This document shows, piece by piece, positions 8,578 to 17,946 of a stretch of 46,723 bases of DNA. This DNA comes from Oscillospiraceae bacterium (lineage in GTDB: Bacteria; Bacillota; Clostridia; Monoglobales; Monoglobaceae), in NCBI GenBank assembly GCA_015068845.1, contig SVJR01000010.1, positions 1 to 46,723 of the forward strand, written 5' to 3'. Numbering within the stretch: position 1 is the stretch's first letter; every line of letters starts with the position of its first letter. The translations under genes and the position numbers were made by a program. The notes under the pieces are model-generated. The model saw only the letters and a list, made by a program, of their open reading frames with translations. It was not told the origin of the DNA and searched no databases.

Positions 8578-8606
8578 ATTTTAAATCATAACACCTGAAA
8601 AATCAA
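8578..8606 (-). promoter_or_regulatory. Putative sigma-A promoter of ddl-murI operon
   Basis: Read on the minus strand, TTGATT (8601-8606) and TAAAAT (8578-8583) are separated by exactly 17 bases, about 26 bp before the ddl start. A second possible -35, TTGACA, lies at 8629-8634 and overlaps the spoIIR promoter on the other strand. Confidence 0.55.
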
Positions 8607-8609
8607 TAT

Positions 8610-8639
8610 GTATAAAACGGAAAATATATGTCAACACTT
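8610..8639 (+). promoter_or_regulatory. Putative sigma-F (forespore) promoter of spoIIR
   Basis: GTATA at 8610-8614, a 15-base spacer, then GTCAACACTT at 8630-8639. This fits the Bacillus subtilis sigma-F consensus GywTA-N15-GgnrAnAnTw with one mismatch, 40 bp before the spoIIR start codon. spoIIR is a known sigma-F target, so the position is biologically sensible. Assignment is by eye only. Confidence 0.65.
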
Positions 8640-8679
8640 CCTTCAAACACCAATAATTTTGAAAGGAACTGTCGAATAA

Positions 8680-9306
8680 ATGAAACATATAAACCCTGCG
8701 CGATTTTTTGCGCTTATGCTAACCCTGACACTTATTTTTACATTACTTATCTCTTATGCAAAAGCCGTAGGCTCTGACATATCAGATTCGGTTCTGCGCC
8801 TTCATATCCTTGCAAACAGCAACACCGATGCCGACCAGCAGTTAAAGCTTGCCGTCCGCAACAGAGTTCTTGACGAAACACAAGACATCTTCAAAGATGC
8901 AAATTCTGCTATGGAATCCGCAAGGCTTGCCGAAGAGAATTCAGTTCTTATCCAAAGCATTGCCGAAGACGAAATATCAAAACAAGGCTTTGACTATCCG
9001 GTTACAGTCTCGGTTGAAGAAGCCGCATTCCCTACCAGGGTTTACGATGGACTCGCTTTACCAAGCGGGAAATATACTGCTGTCCGCATAAAAATAGGCG
9101 AGGCAAAAGGTGAAAACTGGTGGTGCGTGATGTATCCGCCGCTTTGCTTTGCCGACGGAGTTGTTTCAGCATCAGATGCTGCAAAATCAACGCTTGCAGA
9201 CAGTCTTTCAGATGATAGCTACAGCATTGTAACCGGTAAGGACACCGGAGCAATTCCCGTTGAAATCAAATTCAAAATTGTGGAAATCTTCCAAAACTTT
9301 CTTTAA
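8680..9306 (+). CDS. spoIIR: Stage II sporulation protein R
   Basis: A 208-residue exported signalling protein. In Bacillus, SpoIIR is made in the forespore under sigma-F and secreted across the septum to activate SpoIIGA, which cleaves pro-sigma-E in the mother cell. The N-terminal signal/anchor segment is [19 protein letters not shown]; family motifs are [51 protein letters not shown], and a C-terminal EIKFKIVEI. It stands alone on the plus strand between two minus-strand operons, under a sigma-F-like promoter. It overlaps the tsaD stop by 3 bp, tail to tail. Its presence is strong evidence for an endospore former. Confidence 0.95.
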   Translation: MKHINPARFFALMLTLTLIFTLLISYAKAVGSDISDSVLRLHILANSNTDADQQLKLAVRNRVLDETQDIFKDANSAMESARLAEENSVLIQSIAEDEISKQGFDYPVTVSVEEAAFPTRVYDGLALPSGKYTAVRIKIGEAKGENWWCVMYPPLCFADGVVSASDAAKSTLADSLSDDSYSIVTGKDTGAIPVEIKFKIVEIFQNFL

Positions 9307-10304
9307 ATCTGAAGATTTGCAATGGCATTGAGCGTCATATCCGCTATAGTGCCCGCATTATACTCGTGAAATGCCGCACAGCCTATCATTGCCGCATTGT
9401 CGGTACAGAGAGCCAGCGACGGGCAGTTGAATTCCATACCGTTTTTCTGCGCCAAAGCCTCGCATCTTTCACGAAGCGGCTTGTTTGCCGCAACACCGCC
9501 CGCAAGGGCGATTTTTTTTGTGCCGTATTTCAGGGCACAATCAATTAGGTGACGGCTTAAAACATCTGTCACCGCCTCCTGGAAGGAAGCCGCAACATCT
9601 GCTTTGTTTATCTCAAGTGCCTTTTGTTCGGCATTATGGATGTAATTTATAACAGCTGTTTTAACACCGCTGAAGCTGAAGTCAAAGCCGCTTTCACCCA
9701 TATTTACTCTTGGGAATCTTATAGCATCGGGATTACCCGACTTTGCACATTCCTGAATGGCAGGACCGCCGGGGTAACCAAGACCCAGAACTCTTGACAC
9801 CTTATCAAAGGCCTCGCCTGCCGCATCGTCGCTTGTTTTTGCCAGAACCTCATAAGTATTATAATCCTTTACATAGACGATATGGCTGTGTCCGCCTGAT
9901 GCCACAAGGCAAATAAACGGCGGTTTGAAATCGGGGTTCTCGATATAATTGGCACAGATATGACCTTTTATATGATGAACGGGAATAAGCGGTTTTTTTG
10001 AAACAAAGCTGAGTCCCTTTGCCGTGGATACACCCACAAGAAGGGCACCAACCAGCCCTGGGCCATAGGTCACGGCAATTGCATCTACCTCGTCCAAAGT
10101 CATACCGCAGTCGGAAAGTGCTTTGTCAACCACATCACTGACATTCTCGATATGCTTGCGTGATGCCACCTCGGGCACAACGCCGCCAAATTCCTTGTGC
10201 AGTTCGATTTGTGTATTTATAACATTTGAAAGAACCCTTACTCCGTCCTCCACAACTGCCGCTGCGGTTTCGTCACAGGAGCTTTCAATTGCAAGTATTC
10301 TCAT
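9303..10304 (-). CDS. tsaD: tRNA N6-adenosine threonylcarbamoyltransferase TsaD
   Basis: A 333-residue Kae1/TsaD protein that transfers the threonylcarbamoyl group to A37 of ANN-decoding tRNAs, with TsaB and TsaE. Motifs are [15 protein letters not shown] (~4-18), the metal-binding [13 protein letters not shown] (~108-120), [11 protein letters not shown], and a C-terminal [13 protein letters not shown] with CTDNAAMIG. It sits 1 bp after rimI and in the same strand block as the TsaC-containing fusion, so two t6A enzymes are linked; tsaB and tsaE are not in the window. A GGAGG ribosome site overlaps the end of rimI. Confidence 0.97.
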   Translation of the reverse strand: MRILAIESSCDETAAAVVEDGVRVLSNVINTQIELHKEFGGVVPEVASRKHIENVSDVVDKALSDCGMTLDEVDAIAVTYGPGLVGALLVGVSTAKGLSFVSKKPLIPVHHIKGHICANYIENPDFKPPFICLVASGGHSHIVYVKDYNTYEVLAKTSDDAAGEAFDKVSRVLGLGYPGGPAIQECAKSGNPDAIRFPRVNMGESGFDFSFSGVKTAVINYIHNAEQKALEINKADVAASFQEAVTDVLSRHLIDCALKYGTKKIALAGGVAANKPLRERCEALAQKNGMEFNCPSLALCTDNAAMIGCAAFHEYNAGTIADMTLNAIANLQI

Positions 10305-10305
10305 C

Positions 10306-10752
10306 TTATTTTTCCTCCGTAAGAATCTTCGTCATAAGGATTGCTGTTTCGCGGTTTTCGTAGTAATTGGGTCTTTGACCGACCTCTATAAAGCCCATTT
10401 TTTTATATAGGCTTTGCGCCGCATCGTTGCTTATCCTTACCTCAAGATTTATTTCAGAAATATCCTCGTTTTTGCAGTATTCAATCAATTTTTCAATTAA
10501 TGCTTCGCCTATGCCCTGTCTGCGGAAGTCCTTATGTACTGCAACATCCATAATGTCGGCAATGCCGCACATATTCCAGAGCCCGGCATAACCTATGACC
10601 TTTTCGCCGTCTGTCGCAACAAAGTATGCGGCAATTTTATTTTCCAATTCCTTTTCAAAGGTCTTTCTTGCAAACCCTGAGTTAAAGCATTGTTCTTCAA
10701 CCTCAACAAGTCCGTCAATATGCTGCCTTTGCATAGGTATATATTCAATCAT
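10306..10752 (-). CDS. rimI: GNAT acetyltransferase, RimI-like
   Basis: A 148-residue single-domain GNAT enzyme with the acetyl-CoA loop [19 protein letters not shown] (Q/R-x-x-G-x-G/A) and the C-terminal [24 protein letters not shown] segment characteristic of RimI, which acetylates the N-terminal Ala of ribosomal protein S18. Location next to tsaD is the standard arrangement in Firmicutes and supports the assignment. The two flanking genes are separated by 1-2 bp, so translation is probably coupled. Confidence 0.88.
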   Translation of the reverse strand: MIEYIPMQRQHIDGLVEVEEQCFNSGFARKTFEKELENKIAAYFVATDGEKVIGYAGLWNMCGIADIMDVAVHKDFRRQGIGEALIEKLIEYCKNEDISEINLEVRISNDAAQSLYKKMGFIEVGQRPNYYENRETAILMTKILTEEK

Positions 10753-10754
10753 AG

Positions 10755-12170
10755 CTACATTCTTTCTATCAATTTTTTGATTTTTGCCGCACAGCTTCGG
10801 TAAACCTCAATGTCGCCACCGTATGGGTCGCTGACCTCGCCTGCTTCGCCGACAAATTCTGTAATTGTCTGGACATTAAGTTCTGCCGGCAGACTCAACT
10901 TATGACTTTCGGTCATTGTCAGAATTATATCTGAATTCTCGAGCATCTCGTATGTCAGCTGAGTTGATTTGTGATTTTTCAAGTCTGCGCCATATTCTGC
11001 CGCCGCCGCAATTGCATTCGGCTCCGCCTTACCGCCTGATGCAAAAAGTCCTGCGGACATTGCAACCGCATTCTTACGCGAAATATTGAAGATTCCCTCG
11101 GCAATCGGACTACGGCAGGTGTTGCCGGTACATATAAACAGCACAGTTTTTGCAGATTCTGCCTCTATAATTCTTGCCGCCGCAGCTTTGTAAAGACGGT
11201 TGCGTACCGCACGCCAAAGACCGGTTTCCGGAATTTCGGGTGCATATATTTCCTTTACGCCCAGACCGTCACACTCGCGGAGCGCATCAAACAAGCGGTG
11301 TGCCGCGTCCTCGGGGCGGTTTTTGCTGCCCAGAGAAATCAGCTTTGCCGACTTTGGCATATACTCCGCCAACTCGTCAAATATCAAAGCAGCAACAGAA
11401 TTAATTTTACTGCGTTTTTCAATGAATCTCGCCGCCGACTCGGCACTACCTTTTAAAATATAGGTCTGACCTTTAGGGGAATAGTGTTTGTACTTCATTC
11501 CGGGGGCTTTGGGAATTCCGTCCTCTTTCAGTTCACTTGAAACCAGAACTTCTCCCAGCACCTCACGGAGCTGCTCCGCCGATATACCGCCCGGTCTGAG
11601 TATTGTCGGAATATCCGAGGTCATATCCAGAACAGTTGATTCAACGCCAACTGCGGAATCTTCACCCTTAATAATTCCCGAAACCTTGCCCTCCATATCC
11701 TCCACCGCGTGAGAAAATGCTGTGGGGCTTGGTCTGCCGGAGATATTTGCGCTGGGTGCCGCAACCGGCACACCGCATTCGCGTAAAAATTCGCGCGCCG
11801 TTTTGTCGGAGGGGATTCTAATACCTACGGTATCTAACCTTGCAGAAACTTCATTTGGAATACAGGGCTTCTTTTTGAAAATCATTGTAAGAGGTCCGGG
11901 CCAGAACTTTTCGGCAACAATCTTTGCACTATCAGGAATTTCCCTGACAAATTTCTCTGCCAAAGCGAAGTCCGCAATATGCACAATGAGAGGATTGTCG
12001 GAGGGTCTGCCCTTTGCGACAAAAATCTTTTTAACCGCATCGGCATCAAGAGCATTAGCGCCAAGACCGTAAACCGTCTCTGTCGGGAAAATTACTGTTT
12101 CGCCTTTACGGATAAGCTCTGCCGCTTTCTTTAAATCCTCTGCCTTATTTTCAAAAATTCTGGTTTCCAA
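10755..12170 (-). CDS. Fusion: threonylcarbamoyl-AMP synthase (TsaC/Sua5) + low-molecular-weight (arginine-type) phosphatase
   Basis: About 471 residues, two enzymes in one chain. Residues ~10-310 form YrdC plus Sua5 domains (IFPTETVYGLGANA, KGRPSDNPLIVHI, SANISGRPSPTAF), which make threonylcarbamoyl-AMP for t6A. Residues ~340-471 form an LMW phosphatase with the P-loop CTGNTCRSP (Cys347 to Arg353) and the general-acid motif DPYGG (Asp448). Thr in the P-loop, as in YwlE CTGNTCRSP, favours phosphoarginine over phosphotyrosine. In Bacillus ywlC and ywlE are separate nearby genes. The start is set at a TTG (12170) because GGAG lies 9 bases upstream of it; an ATG at 12179 directly abuts the GGAG and is the alternative. 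There is no stop or ribosome site between the domains. Confidence 0.92.
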   Translation of the reverse strand: METRIFENKAEDLKKAAELIRKGETVIFPTETVYGLGANALDADAVKKIFVAKGRPSDNPLIVHIADFALAEKFVREIPDSAKIVAEKFWPGPLTMIFKKKPCIPNEVSARLDTVGIRIPSDKTAREFLRECGVPVAAPSANISGRPSPTAFSHAVEDMEGKVSGIIKGEDSAVGVESTVLDMTSDIPTILRPGGISAEQLREVLGEVLVSSELKEDGIPKAPGMKYKHYSPKGQTYILKGSAESAARFIEKRSKINSVAALIFDELAEYMPKSAKLISLGSKNRPEDAAHRLFDALRECDGLGVKEIYAPEIPETGLWRAVRNRLYKAAAARIIEAESAKTVLFICTGNTCRSPIAEGIFNISRKNAVAMSAGLFASGGKAEPNAIAAAAEYGADLKNHKSTQLTYEMLENSDIILTMTESHKLSLPAELNVQTITEFVGEAGEVSDPYGGDIEVYRSCAAKIKKLIERM

Positions 12171-12201
12171 ATTTAACATCTCCAAAAAGTCTGGTAAAAA
12201 T

Positions 12202-12285
12202 CTTTAGTTATTCTCGCCCTGAGGGCGATGGTAACTAATCAACATATGCCCGCAGGGTCGAATCCTTTAGTTATTCTCACCCTGA
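12202..12285. repeat. Duplicated 3' end of prfA flanking a palindromic insert
   Basis: CTTTAGTTATTCTCGCCCTGA at 12202-12222 repeats with one mismatch at 12265-12285, where it is the end of prfA (last codons plus the TAA stop). The repeats are 63 bp apart. The region between includes the palindrome CGCCCTGAGGGCG, overlapping the first copy. This could be an insertion with a long target duplication, or slippage. Confidence 0.6.
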
Positions 12286-13346
12286 AGTTTGAGCTTTTCA
12301 CTCTGGTCAGTTGTAATAAGGGCATCAATTATTTCATCAATGTCACCGTTCATAATTGCCTCAATCTTGTATAGTGTAAGGCCTATACGGTGGTCCGAAA
12401 CTCTGCCCTGAGGGAAGTTATATGTTCGTATTCTCTCGCTTCGGTCACCTGTACCAACCTGGCTCTTACGGTCTGCCGCAATAGCCTCCTGCTGTTTTTG
12501 AAGCTCTGCTTCATAGAGTCTTGAACGCAGAACCTTCATTGCCTTGTCCTTGTTTTTGTGCTGTGACCTTTCGTCCTGACACTCGACAATTACGCCGGTC
12601 GGGATATGTGTGATACGAATAGCGGATTCGGTTTTGTTGACATGCTGACCGCCTGCGCCGCTGGCACGATAGGTGTCAATCTGGAGGTCGGCGGGGTTAA
12701 TCTCAAAGTCAACCTCTTCCGCCTCAGGAAGTACCGCAACAGTAACAGTTGATGTATGAATTCTGCCCTGAGACTCGGTTTCAGGGACTCTCTGCACACG
12801 GTGAACGCCGCTCTCGTATTTAAGACGGCTGTATGCGCCCTGACCCTCAATCATAAACGAAACTTCCTTGATACCGCCAATGCCGATTTCGCTGAGGTTC
12901 ATTACCTCGGTCTTCCAGCGTTTGCTTTCTGCATACATTGAATACATTCTGTAAAGGTCTGCTGCAAAAAGTGCCGCCTCGTCGCCGCCGGCGCCGCCTC
13001 GGATTTCCACAATAACATTCTTGTCGTCGTTGGGATCTTTGGGAAGGAGCAGGATTTTGAGTTCCTCCTCAATTTTCTCGATATTGGCTTTCGCTTCGGC
13101 AATCTCGTCCTGAAGCATTTCCTTGAATTCCTTGTCAGTATCGGGGTCATCCATCATCACCTTGGCGTCCTCGATGGTATTCATATTGGTTTTGTATTCC
13201 TTATACTTTTCCACAATGGGTGTCATATCGGAATGTTCCTTGCAAAGCTTGCGCCAGTTGTCCATATCCGCCATAACTTCGGGGTCGCTGATTTTTGCCG
13301 CAAGTTCTTCGTGCTGCTGTTCTATAAACGATAATTTTTCAAACAT
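12267..13346 (-). CDS. prfA: Peptide chain release factor 1
   Basis: A 359-residue class I release factor that reads UAA and UAG. The catalytic GGQ lies in [19 protein letters not shown], and the codon-recognition motif is of PxT type (VQRVPETES), separating it from RF2 with SPF. It has the usual C-terminal [17 protein letters not shown]. In many Firmicutes prfA is followed by prmC and then tsaC/ywlC; here prmC is missing and the TsaC fusion follows directly. It lies 20 bp downstream of prfB, so both release factors are adjacent. The last codons are duplicated downstream (12202-12222). Confidence 0.97.
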   Translation of the reverse strand: MFEKLSFIEQQHEELAAKISDPEVMADMDNWRKLCKEHSDMTPIVEKYKEYKTNMNTIEDAKVMMDDPDTDKEFKEMLQDEIAEAKANIEKIEEELKILLLPKDPNDDKNVIVEIRGGAGGDEAALFAADLYRMYSMYAESKRWKTEVMNLSEIGIGGIKEVSFMIEGQGAYSRLKYESGVHRVQRVPETESQGRIHTSTVTVAVLPEAEEVDFEINPADLQIDTYRASGAGGQHVNKTESAIRITHIPTGVIVECQDERSQHKNKDKAMKVLRSRLYEAELQKQQEAIAADRKSQVGTGDRSERIRTYNFPQGRVSDHRIGLTLYKIEAIMNGDIDEIIDALITTDQSEKLKLQGENN

Positions 13347-13366
13347 ACTTGATTTCCTTTCGAAAT

Positions 13367-14486
13367 TTACTTTTCAAGCTCGCCACGGGAGAGTGCTGTG
13401 AGATAAGCATCTATAAACCCGTCGAGGTCACCGTCCATAACCGCTCCGGTATTACCTGTTTCAAAGTTGGTGCGGTGGTCCTTGACCATACTGTAGGGAT
13501 GGAATACATAGGAACGAATCTGGCTGCCCCAGCCAATTTCCATCTGAACGCCCTTGAGGTCTTCTATCTTTTCCTTTTGCTCACGCTCGGCAATCTCCAC
13601 CAGCTTTGACTTAAGCATCTTCATTGCCATATCACGGTTTTTATGCTGAGAACGCTCGTTCTGACAGGTTACAATAACGCCCGTCGGGATATGTGTTATG
13701 CGGATTGCAGATTCGGTCTTATTGACATGCTGTCCGCCTGCACCGCTGGCACGATAGGTATCCACCTTTAAGTCCTCAGGGTTTATGTTGATTTCGATAC
13801 TGTCGTCAATCTCGGGCATTACATCAAGAGATGCAAACGAGGTGTGGCGTCTGCCGGACGAATCGAACGGCGAAATACGCACCAGTCGGTGAACACCCTT
13901 TTCACACTTGGCATAGCCGTATGCGTTCACGCCTTCAATCTGGAAGGTAACGCTTTTGATACCGGCTTCCTCACCGTCGAGATAATCTATCGTTTCAATC
14001 TTGAAGCCGCGGCGTTCTGCCCATCTGGTATACATACGGTAGAGCATCTCGCACCAGTCCTGAGCTTCAGTCCCGCCGGCACCTGCGTGCAGGGTAAGGA
14101 TTGCGTTGTTACCGTCGTACTTACCGGAGAGAAGTGTTTCAAGCTTCATTGAGGCAAGGTTTTGCGAAAGCTCCTTAAAGCCCTCCTTCACCTCATCAAA
14201 AACGCTCACATCGTCTTCTTCTATGGCAAGTGCCACCAATGTGGTCAAATCCTCCCATGAGGAATATAGCGCCTCATAACGTTCAATCTTGTTTTTCAGG
14301 CCTTTTATTCTTTGCAGAATCTTGCCTGCCGCATCCATATCGCCGTAAAAGTCCGGCTCCATAGTTTTTGCGTCCAGCTCTGAGATCTCCTCCATAGTTT
14401 TTTCTATGTTAAAGTGAATCCCTCAAATCTGTAATATCCTTTTTCATTCCGTCAAGCTCCAGCTTGTACTCATCAAACTCTATCAC
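13367..14486 (-). CDS. prfB: Peptide chain release factor 2, expressed by programmed +1 frameshift
   Basis: About 372 residues when the frameshift is included. Frame 0 starts at a GTG (14486), with AAAGGA 9 bases upstream, and encodes 25 codons ([24 protein letters not shown]). It ends at TAA (14411-14409). The +1 frame continues [21 protein letters not shown]... to the stop at 13367. RF2 hallmarks are SPF in [15 protein letters not shown] and GGQ in [14 protein letters not shown]. The second frame alone lacks the N-terminal helix found in all RF2 proteins. secA lies upstream by 39 bp, the classic secA-prfB pair. Confidence 0.95.
14408..14425 (-). other. prfB +1 frameshift site CTT-TAA-C with upstream SD-like GAGGG
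   Basis: On the minus strand the reading is TTG AGG GAT TCA CTT TAA C. CTT is codon 25 and the stop is codon 26, exactly as in the Escherichia coli RF2 site, and GAGGG sits in the position of the stimulatory internal Shine-Dalgarno. The stop is UAA rather than the usual UGA. UAA is also read by RF1, which would weaken RF2-specific autoregulation. Confidence 0.88.
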
Positions 14487-14525
14487 ATTTTCACATCCTT
14501 TAAGTTGAAATAACTTGATCTGATT

Positions 14526-17282
14526 TTAATTCTCATCCTTGCCGAGACAGCAATGCTTATACTTTTTGCCGCTGCCGCAGGGGCACGGGTCGTTTCTGCC
14601 AATCTTGTCAGCCTTGACAACCGGCTTTTTCTGCACCGTACCGTCTCCGCCGTAGTTTTCAGCTACAGGTTTTGCTACCTGCTTGCGTTCGATTTCAGAC
14701 TGCAAAGCAACATGGAAGAGCATTTTTACGGTTTCTTCCTTGATGCTTGCAATCATCTCGTCGAACATATCCATTGCCTCGAACTTATACTCGATAACCG
14801 GGTCACGCTGTGCATAGGCACGGAGGCTTATACCCTGGCGGAGCTGTTCCATACTGTCGATGTGGTCCATCCACTTGCTGTCAACGCTGCGGAGAAGGAG
14901 AACGCGTTCAACCTCACGCATATTTTCGCCGAACATCTGCTCCTTTTCGGCATACCGTGCTTCAACCTTTTCCAAAAGCATATCGGTGAGCGATTCAACC
15001 GTCATATGGTCAATATCATATTCGTTAAATTCAAGCTCGCCCTCCTCAAATGCACCGAATTTCAGAGACATCTGGTCACGGATTGAATCCCACTGCCAGT
15101 CCTCGGCGTGCTGCATTCCGCCGGTGCTTTGTGTAACGATATTTTCAATAACGCTTCGCATCATTTTAACCACGGTTGCACGAAGGTCTACGCCATCCAG
15201 AACCTCGTTACGCTGAGTGTAAATCATTTCGCGCTGCTGGTTGTTTACATCGTCATAACTGAGGACATGCTTTCTGATATTGAAGTTTCTGCCCTCGACT
15301 CTGGACTGGGCAGTTTCAATAGCGTTTGAAACCATCTTGCTCTCGATTGCCTCGTCCTCGGCAAAGCCGACCATCTCCATAACCCGGTTAATTTTGTCGG
15401 ATGCAAAGAGCCGCATAAGCTCGTCTTCGAGAGAAAGGAAAAATCTTGACTTACCCACATCGCCCTGACGGCCGGCACGGCCACGGAGCTGGTTGTCGAT
15501 ACGGCGGCTTTCGTGGCGTTCGGTTCCCATAATGTAAAGACCGCCTGCTTCTAAAACTTCGTTTTGTTCCGGCTCGATTTCTGCCTTATATTTTGCATTA
15601 AGCTCGCGGAAGGTTCTGCGAGCGTTTAGAATTTCCTCGTCACTGGTTTCGGCAAAGCCGGTTGCCTGAACAATCAGCTCGGGAGTGAAGCCCCTCGCCT
15701 CCATCTCGTTCTTCGCCATAAACTCGGCGTTACCGCCAAGCACAATATCGGTACCGCGGCCTGCCATATTGGTGGCAATTGTAACTGCGCCCTTTTTACC
15801 TGCCTGAGCAACAATTTCTGCTTCCTTCTCGTGCATCTTGGCATTGAGGACATTGTGCTTTATTCCCCGTCTTTTGAGCATTCCGCTGAGCTGTTCGGAC
15901 TTTTCGATTGATACTGTACCGATAAGAACCGGCTGGCCTTTTTCGTGTGCCTTTTCAACCTCATCAATTACTGCGTTGTATTTCGCCTGTTCGGTTTTGT
16001 AGATAAGGTCGGGTAAATCCTCACGGCACATTTCCTTGTTTGTCGGGATAACCACAACATCAAGGCGGTAAATTTCCTGAAATTCCTCTTCCTCGGTCTG
16101 GGCTGTACCGGTCATACCTGACAGCTTGCCGTAAAGACGGAAGAAGTTCTGGAAGGTGATTGTTGCAAGAGTCTTGCTCTCGTGCTCAACCTTTACATGT
16201 TCCTTTGCCTCGATTGCCTGATGGAGACCGTCGCTGTATCTACGGCCAAACATAAGTCTGCCGGTAAATTCGTCAACAATGATTACCTGACCGTCCTTCA
16301 CCACATAATCCTTATCCCGGTGCATAATACCGTGGGCTTTGATTGCCTGATTTATGTGGTGAGAAATTGTCATATTCTCAGGGTCGGTAAGGTTCTCTAT
16401 ACCAAACGCCTTTTCTGCCTTTTTAACACCGTCAGGGGTGAGGACAGCGGTTTTTGCTTTTTCGTCAACAACATAGTCAACATCGGTGTAAACCTCCTCG
16501 GCTTCCTCCTTGCTGTTGGTCTCAACAACACGGCGGCACTTAAGGGTTTTTGCAAAAACATCCGCCTGCTCGTAAAGGGCTGTCGATTTATCGCCTATGC
16601 CGGAGATGATGAGCGGTGTTCTCGCTTCGTCTACAAGGATGCTGTCCACCTCGTCCACGATTGCGTAGCTGTGGCCGCGCTGAACTCTGTCCTCCTTGTA
16701 GATAACCATATTATCACGGAGATAGTCAAAGCCCATCTCGTTGTTTGTACCGTAGGTGATATCTGCATTATATGCTGCTCGTCTTGCAGCATTGTCTTTG
16801 TCGTGAATGATAAGTCCAACAGACAGGCCGAGGAAGCTGTAAAGCTTACCCATCCACTCGCTGTCACGCTTTGCAAGGTAGTCGTTCACGGTAACAATGT
16901 GCACACCCTTGCCCGAAAGTGCATTGAGGTATGCCGGAAGGGTAGCAACAAGGGTTTTACCTTCACCTGTTTTCATTTCGGCAATTCTGCCCTGATGAAG
17001 AACTATACCGCCGATAACCTGAACCGGAAAATGCTTCATCCCAAGAACTCTTGACGCCGCCTCACGACAGACAGCAAAGGCTTCGGGCAGGATATCGTCA
17101 AGCGTTTCGCCGTTTTGGAGTCTTGCTTTGAATATATCCGTCATTTCACGCAGCTCGGCATCGGTTTTGGCAGACATCTCTGCATCAAGTGCCAGAACCT
17201 TATCCAGAGTAGGCTTTATTCTTTTTAATTCTCTATCACTATAGGTTCCTACGACCTTTTCGATTATGCTTTTAAAACTCAT
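14526..17282 (-). CDS. secA: Protein translocase ATPase SecA
   Basis: A 918-residue preprotein translocase motor. It has Walker [15 protein letters not shown] (~100), [19 protein letters not shown], the helicase-like [23 protein letters not shown] and the arginine-rich [16 protein letters not shown]. The C-terminus is a zinc-binding SEC-C tail ([15 protein letters not shown]) that contacts SecB or ribosomes. Length is typical for Firmicutes SecA1. prfB follows 39 bp downstream. It has its own strong promoter at 17333-17361. SecG, its membrane partner, is also in this window. Confidence 0.98.
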   Translation of the reverse strand: MSFKSIIEKVVGTYSDRELKRIKPTLDKVLALDAEMSAKTDAELREMTDIFKARLQNGETLDDILPEAFAVCREAASRVLGMKHFPVQVIGGIVLHQGRIAEMKTGEGKTLVATLPAYLNALSGKGVHIVTVNDYLAKRDSEWMGKLYSFLGLSVGLIIHDKDNAARRAAYNADITYGTNNEMGFDYLRDNMVIYKEDRVQRGHSYAIVDEVDSILVDEARTPLIISGIGDKSTALYEQADVFAKTLKCRRVVETNSKEEAEEVYTDVDYVVDEKAKTAVLTPDGVKKAEKAFGIENLTDPENMTISHHINQAIKAHGIMHRDKDYVVKDGQVIIVDEFTGRLMFGRRYSDGLHQAIEAKEHVKVEHESKTLATITFQNFFRLYGKLSGMTGTAQTEEEEFQEIYRLDVVVIPTNKEMCREDLPDLIYKTEQAKYNAVIDEVEKAHEKGQPVLIGTVSIEKSEQLSGMLKRRGIKHNVLNAKMHEKEAEIVAQAGKKGAVTIATNMAGRGTDIVLGGNAEFMAKNEMEARGFTPELIVQATGFAETSDEEILNARRTFRELNAKYKAEIEPEQNEVLEAGGLYIMGTERHESRRIDNQLRGRAGRQGDVGKSRFFLSLEDELMRLFASDKINRVMEMVGFAEDEAIESKMVSNAIETAQSRVEGRNFNIRKHVLSYDDVNNQQREMIYTQRNEVLDGVDLRATVVKMMRSVIENIVTQSTGGMQHAEDWQWDSIRDQMSLKFGAFEEGELEFNEYDIDHMTVESLTDMLLEKVEARYAEKEQMFGENMREVERVLLLRSVDSKWMDHIDSMEQLRQGISLRAYAQRDPVIEYKFEAMDMFDEMIASIKEETVKMLFHVALQSEIERKQVAKPVAENYGGDGTVQKKPVVKADKIGRNDPCPCGSGKKYKHCCLGKDEN

Positions 17283-17332
17283 TTTTTACGCCTCCATCTT
17301 GTAATATGTAAAACATATATACAATCTAAGTT

Positions 17333-17361
17333 AGTATATCATACTTTTCCCCGATTTACAA
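17333..17361 (-). promoter_or_regulatory. Sigma-A promoter of secA-prfB
   Basis: On the minus strand TTGTAA (17356-17361), 17 bases, then TATACT (17333-17338) with an extended TGA just before the -10, about 51 bp upstream of the secA ATG. Confidence 0.72.
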
Positions 17362-17454
17362 GGGTTGTAACAAAATATTAACAAGAAATTGGAATAATTT
17401 TCTCGACCCTGTTCATACTTATTCTATATACACAAAATTACAGGAGGGCTAAAA

Positions 17455-17751
17455 ATGACCGCTTCGCTTACCGCAAATCTTACTGCCGTATTCAATAAAG
17501 CAAAAGCCGCTGAAAAGCGGGCAGAAGCACTGCACCTTGCCCGGCTTCAGACGTTGAAGGAGAATATTGATTCTGCCAGAGACGAAATACGCTCAGCAAT
17601 TGAGAATTTCAACAATGTTACAGAGCCCAAGCTAATTGACCTTTATATATACAAAATCCAGTCAGAGCAAAGCCGCTTTGAGCAGCTTTTGTCGGAATAC
17701 AAGACTCTTGCCCGGACTCCGATCGATTACAATGAAGCCAAATCAAGCTGA
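17455..17751 (+). CDS. DUF2508 (YaaL-like) protein
   Basis: A 98-residue soluble, helical protein. The pattern LKENIDSARDEIRSAIENFNNVTEPKLIDLYIYKIQSEQSRFEQLLSEYK matches DUF2508/YaaL. No enzymatic motif is visible and the function is unknown. In Bacillus and many Clostridia the gene is next to bofA, the regulator of pro-sigma-K processing; here bofA is absent and a tRNA gene follows. The ATG has a perfect AGGAGG ribosome site 9 bases upstream. No clear promoter was found in the short gap to secA. The protein begins MTASLTANLTAVFNKAKAAE. Confidence 0.78.
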   Translation: MTASLTANLTAVFNKAKAAEKRAEALHLARLQTLKENIDSARDEIRSAIENFNNVTEPKLIDLYIYKIQSEQSRFEQLLSEYKTLARTPIDYNEAKSS

Positions 17752-17798
17752 CAGGCTTCCGTCGCAAAAAAATTTTTTAAAGTTTTTTCACAAAACCC

Positions 17799-17827
17799 TT
17801 GCATTTTCTCTCAAACTGTGCTACAAT
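17799..17827 (+). promoter_or_regulatory. Sigma-A promoter of tRNA-Arg
   Basis: TTGCAT (17799-17804), 17 bases, TACAAT (17822-17827), preceded by TGC as an extended -10. It lies 39 bp before the mature tRNA 5' end. Confidence 0.75.
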
Positions 17828-17866
17828 ATACAACTGTCGGCGGTGATATTCACTTTTGCCGGGTAT

Positions 17867-17943
17867 GCGCCAGTAGCTCAGCTGGATAGAGTGACTGGCT
17901 ACGAACCAGTAGGTCAGGGGTTCGAGTCCCTTCTGGCGCACCA
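17867..17943 (+). tRNA. tRNA-Arg (anticodon ACG)
   Basis: A 77-base cloverleaf. Acceptor arms GCGCCAG and CTGGCGC pair perfectly. The D-arm region contains AGCTCAGCTGGATAGAGT. The anticodon stem is ACTGG/CCAGT with loop CTACGAA, giving anticodon ACG (17901-17903), read as ICG. The T-arm has GGTTCGAGTCC. Discriminator A is followed by an encoded CCA. It is a single tRNA gene with its own promoter and terminator, reading CGU, CGC and CGA codons. Confidence 0.97.
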
Positions 17944-17946
17944 CGA

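Noticed and set aside
13367-14395. prfB annotated as starting at the internal ATG (14395)
   Set aside because: It would miss the conserved N-terminal helix, which is found in the upstream frame joined by the CTT-TAA-C frameshift site, and there is no ribosome site at 14395.
16182-17054. 290-residue plus-strand open frame opposite secA
   Set aside because: It is the complement of secA coding sequence, with odd composition and no ribosome site or domain.
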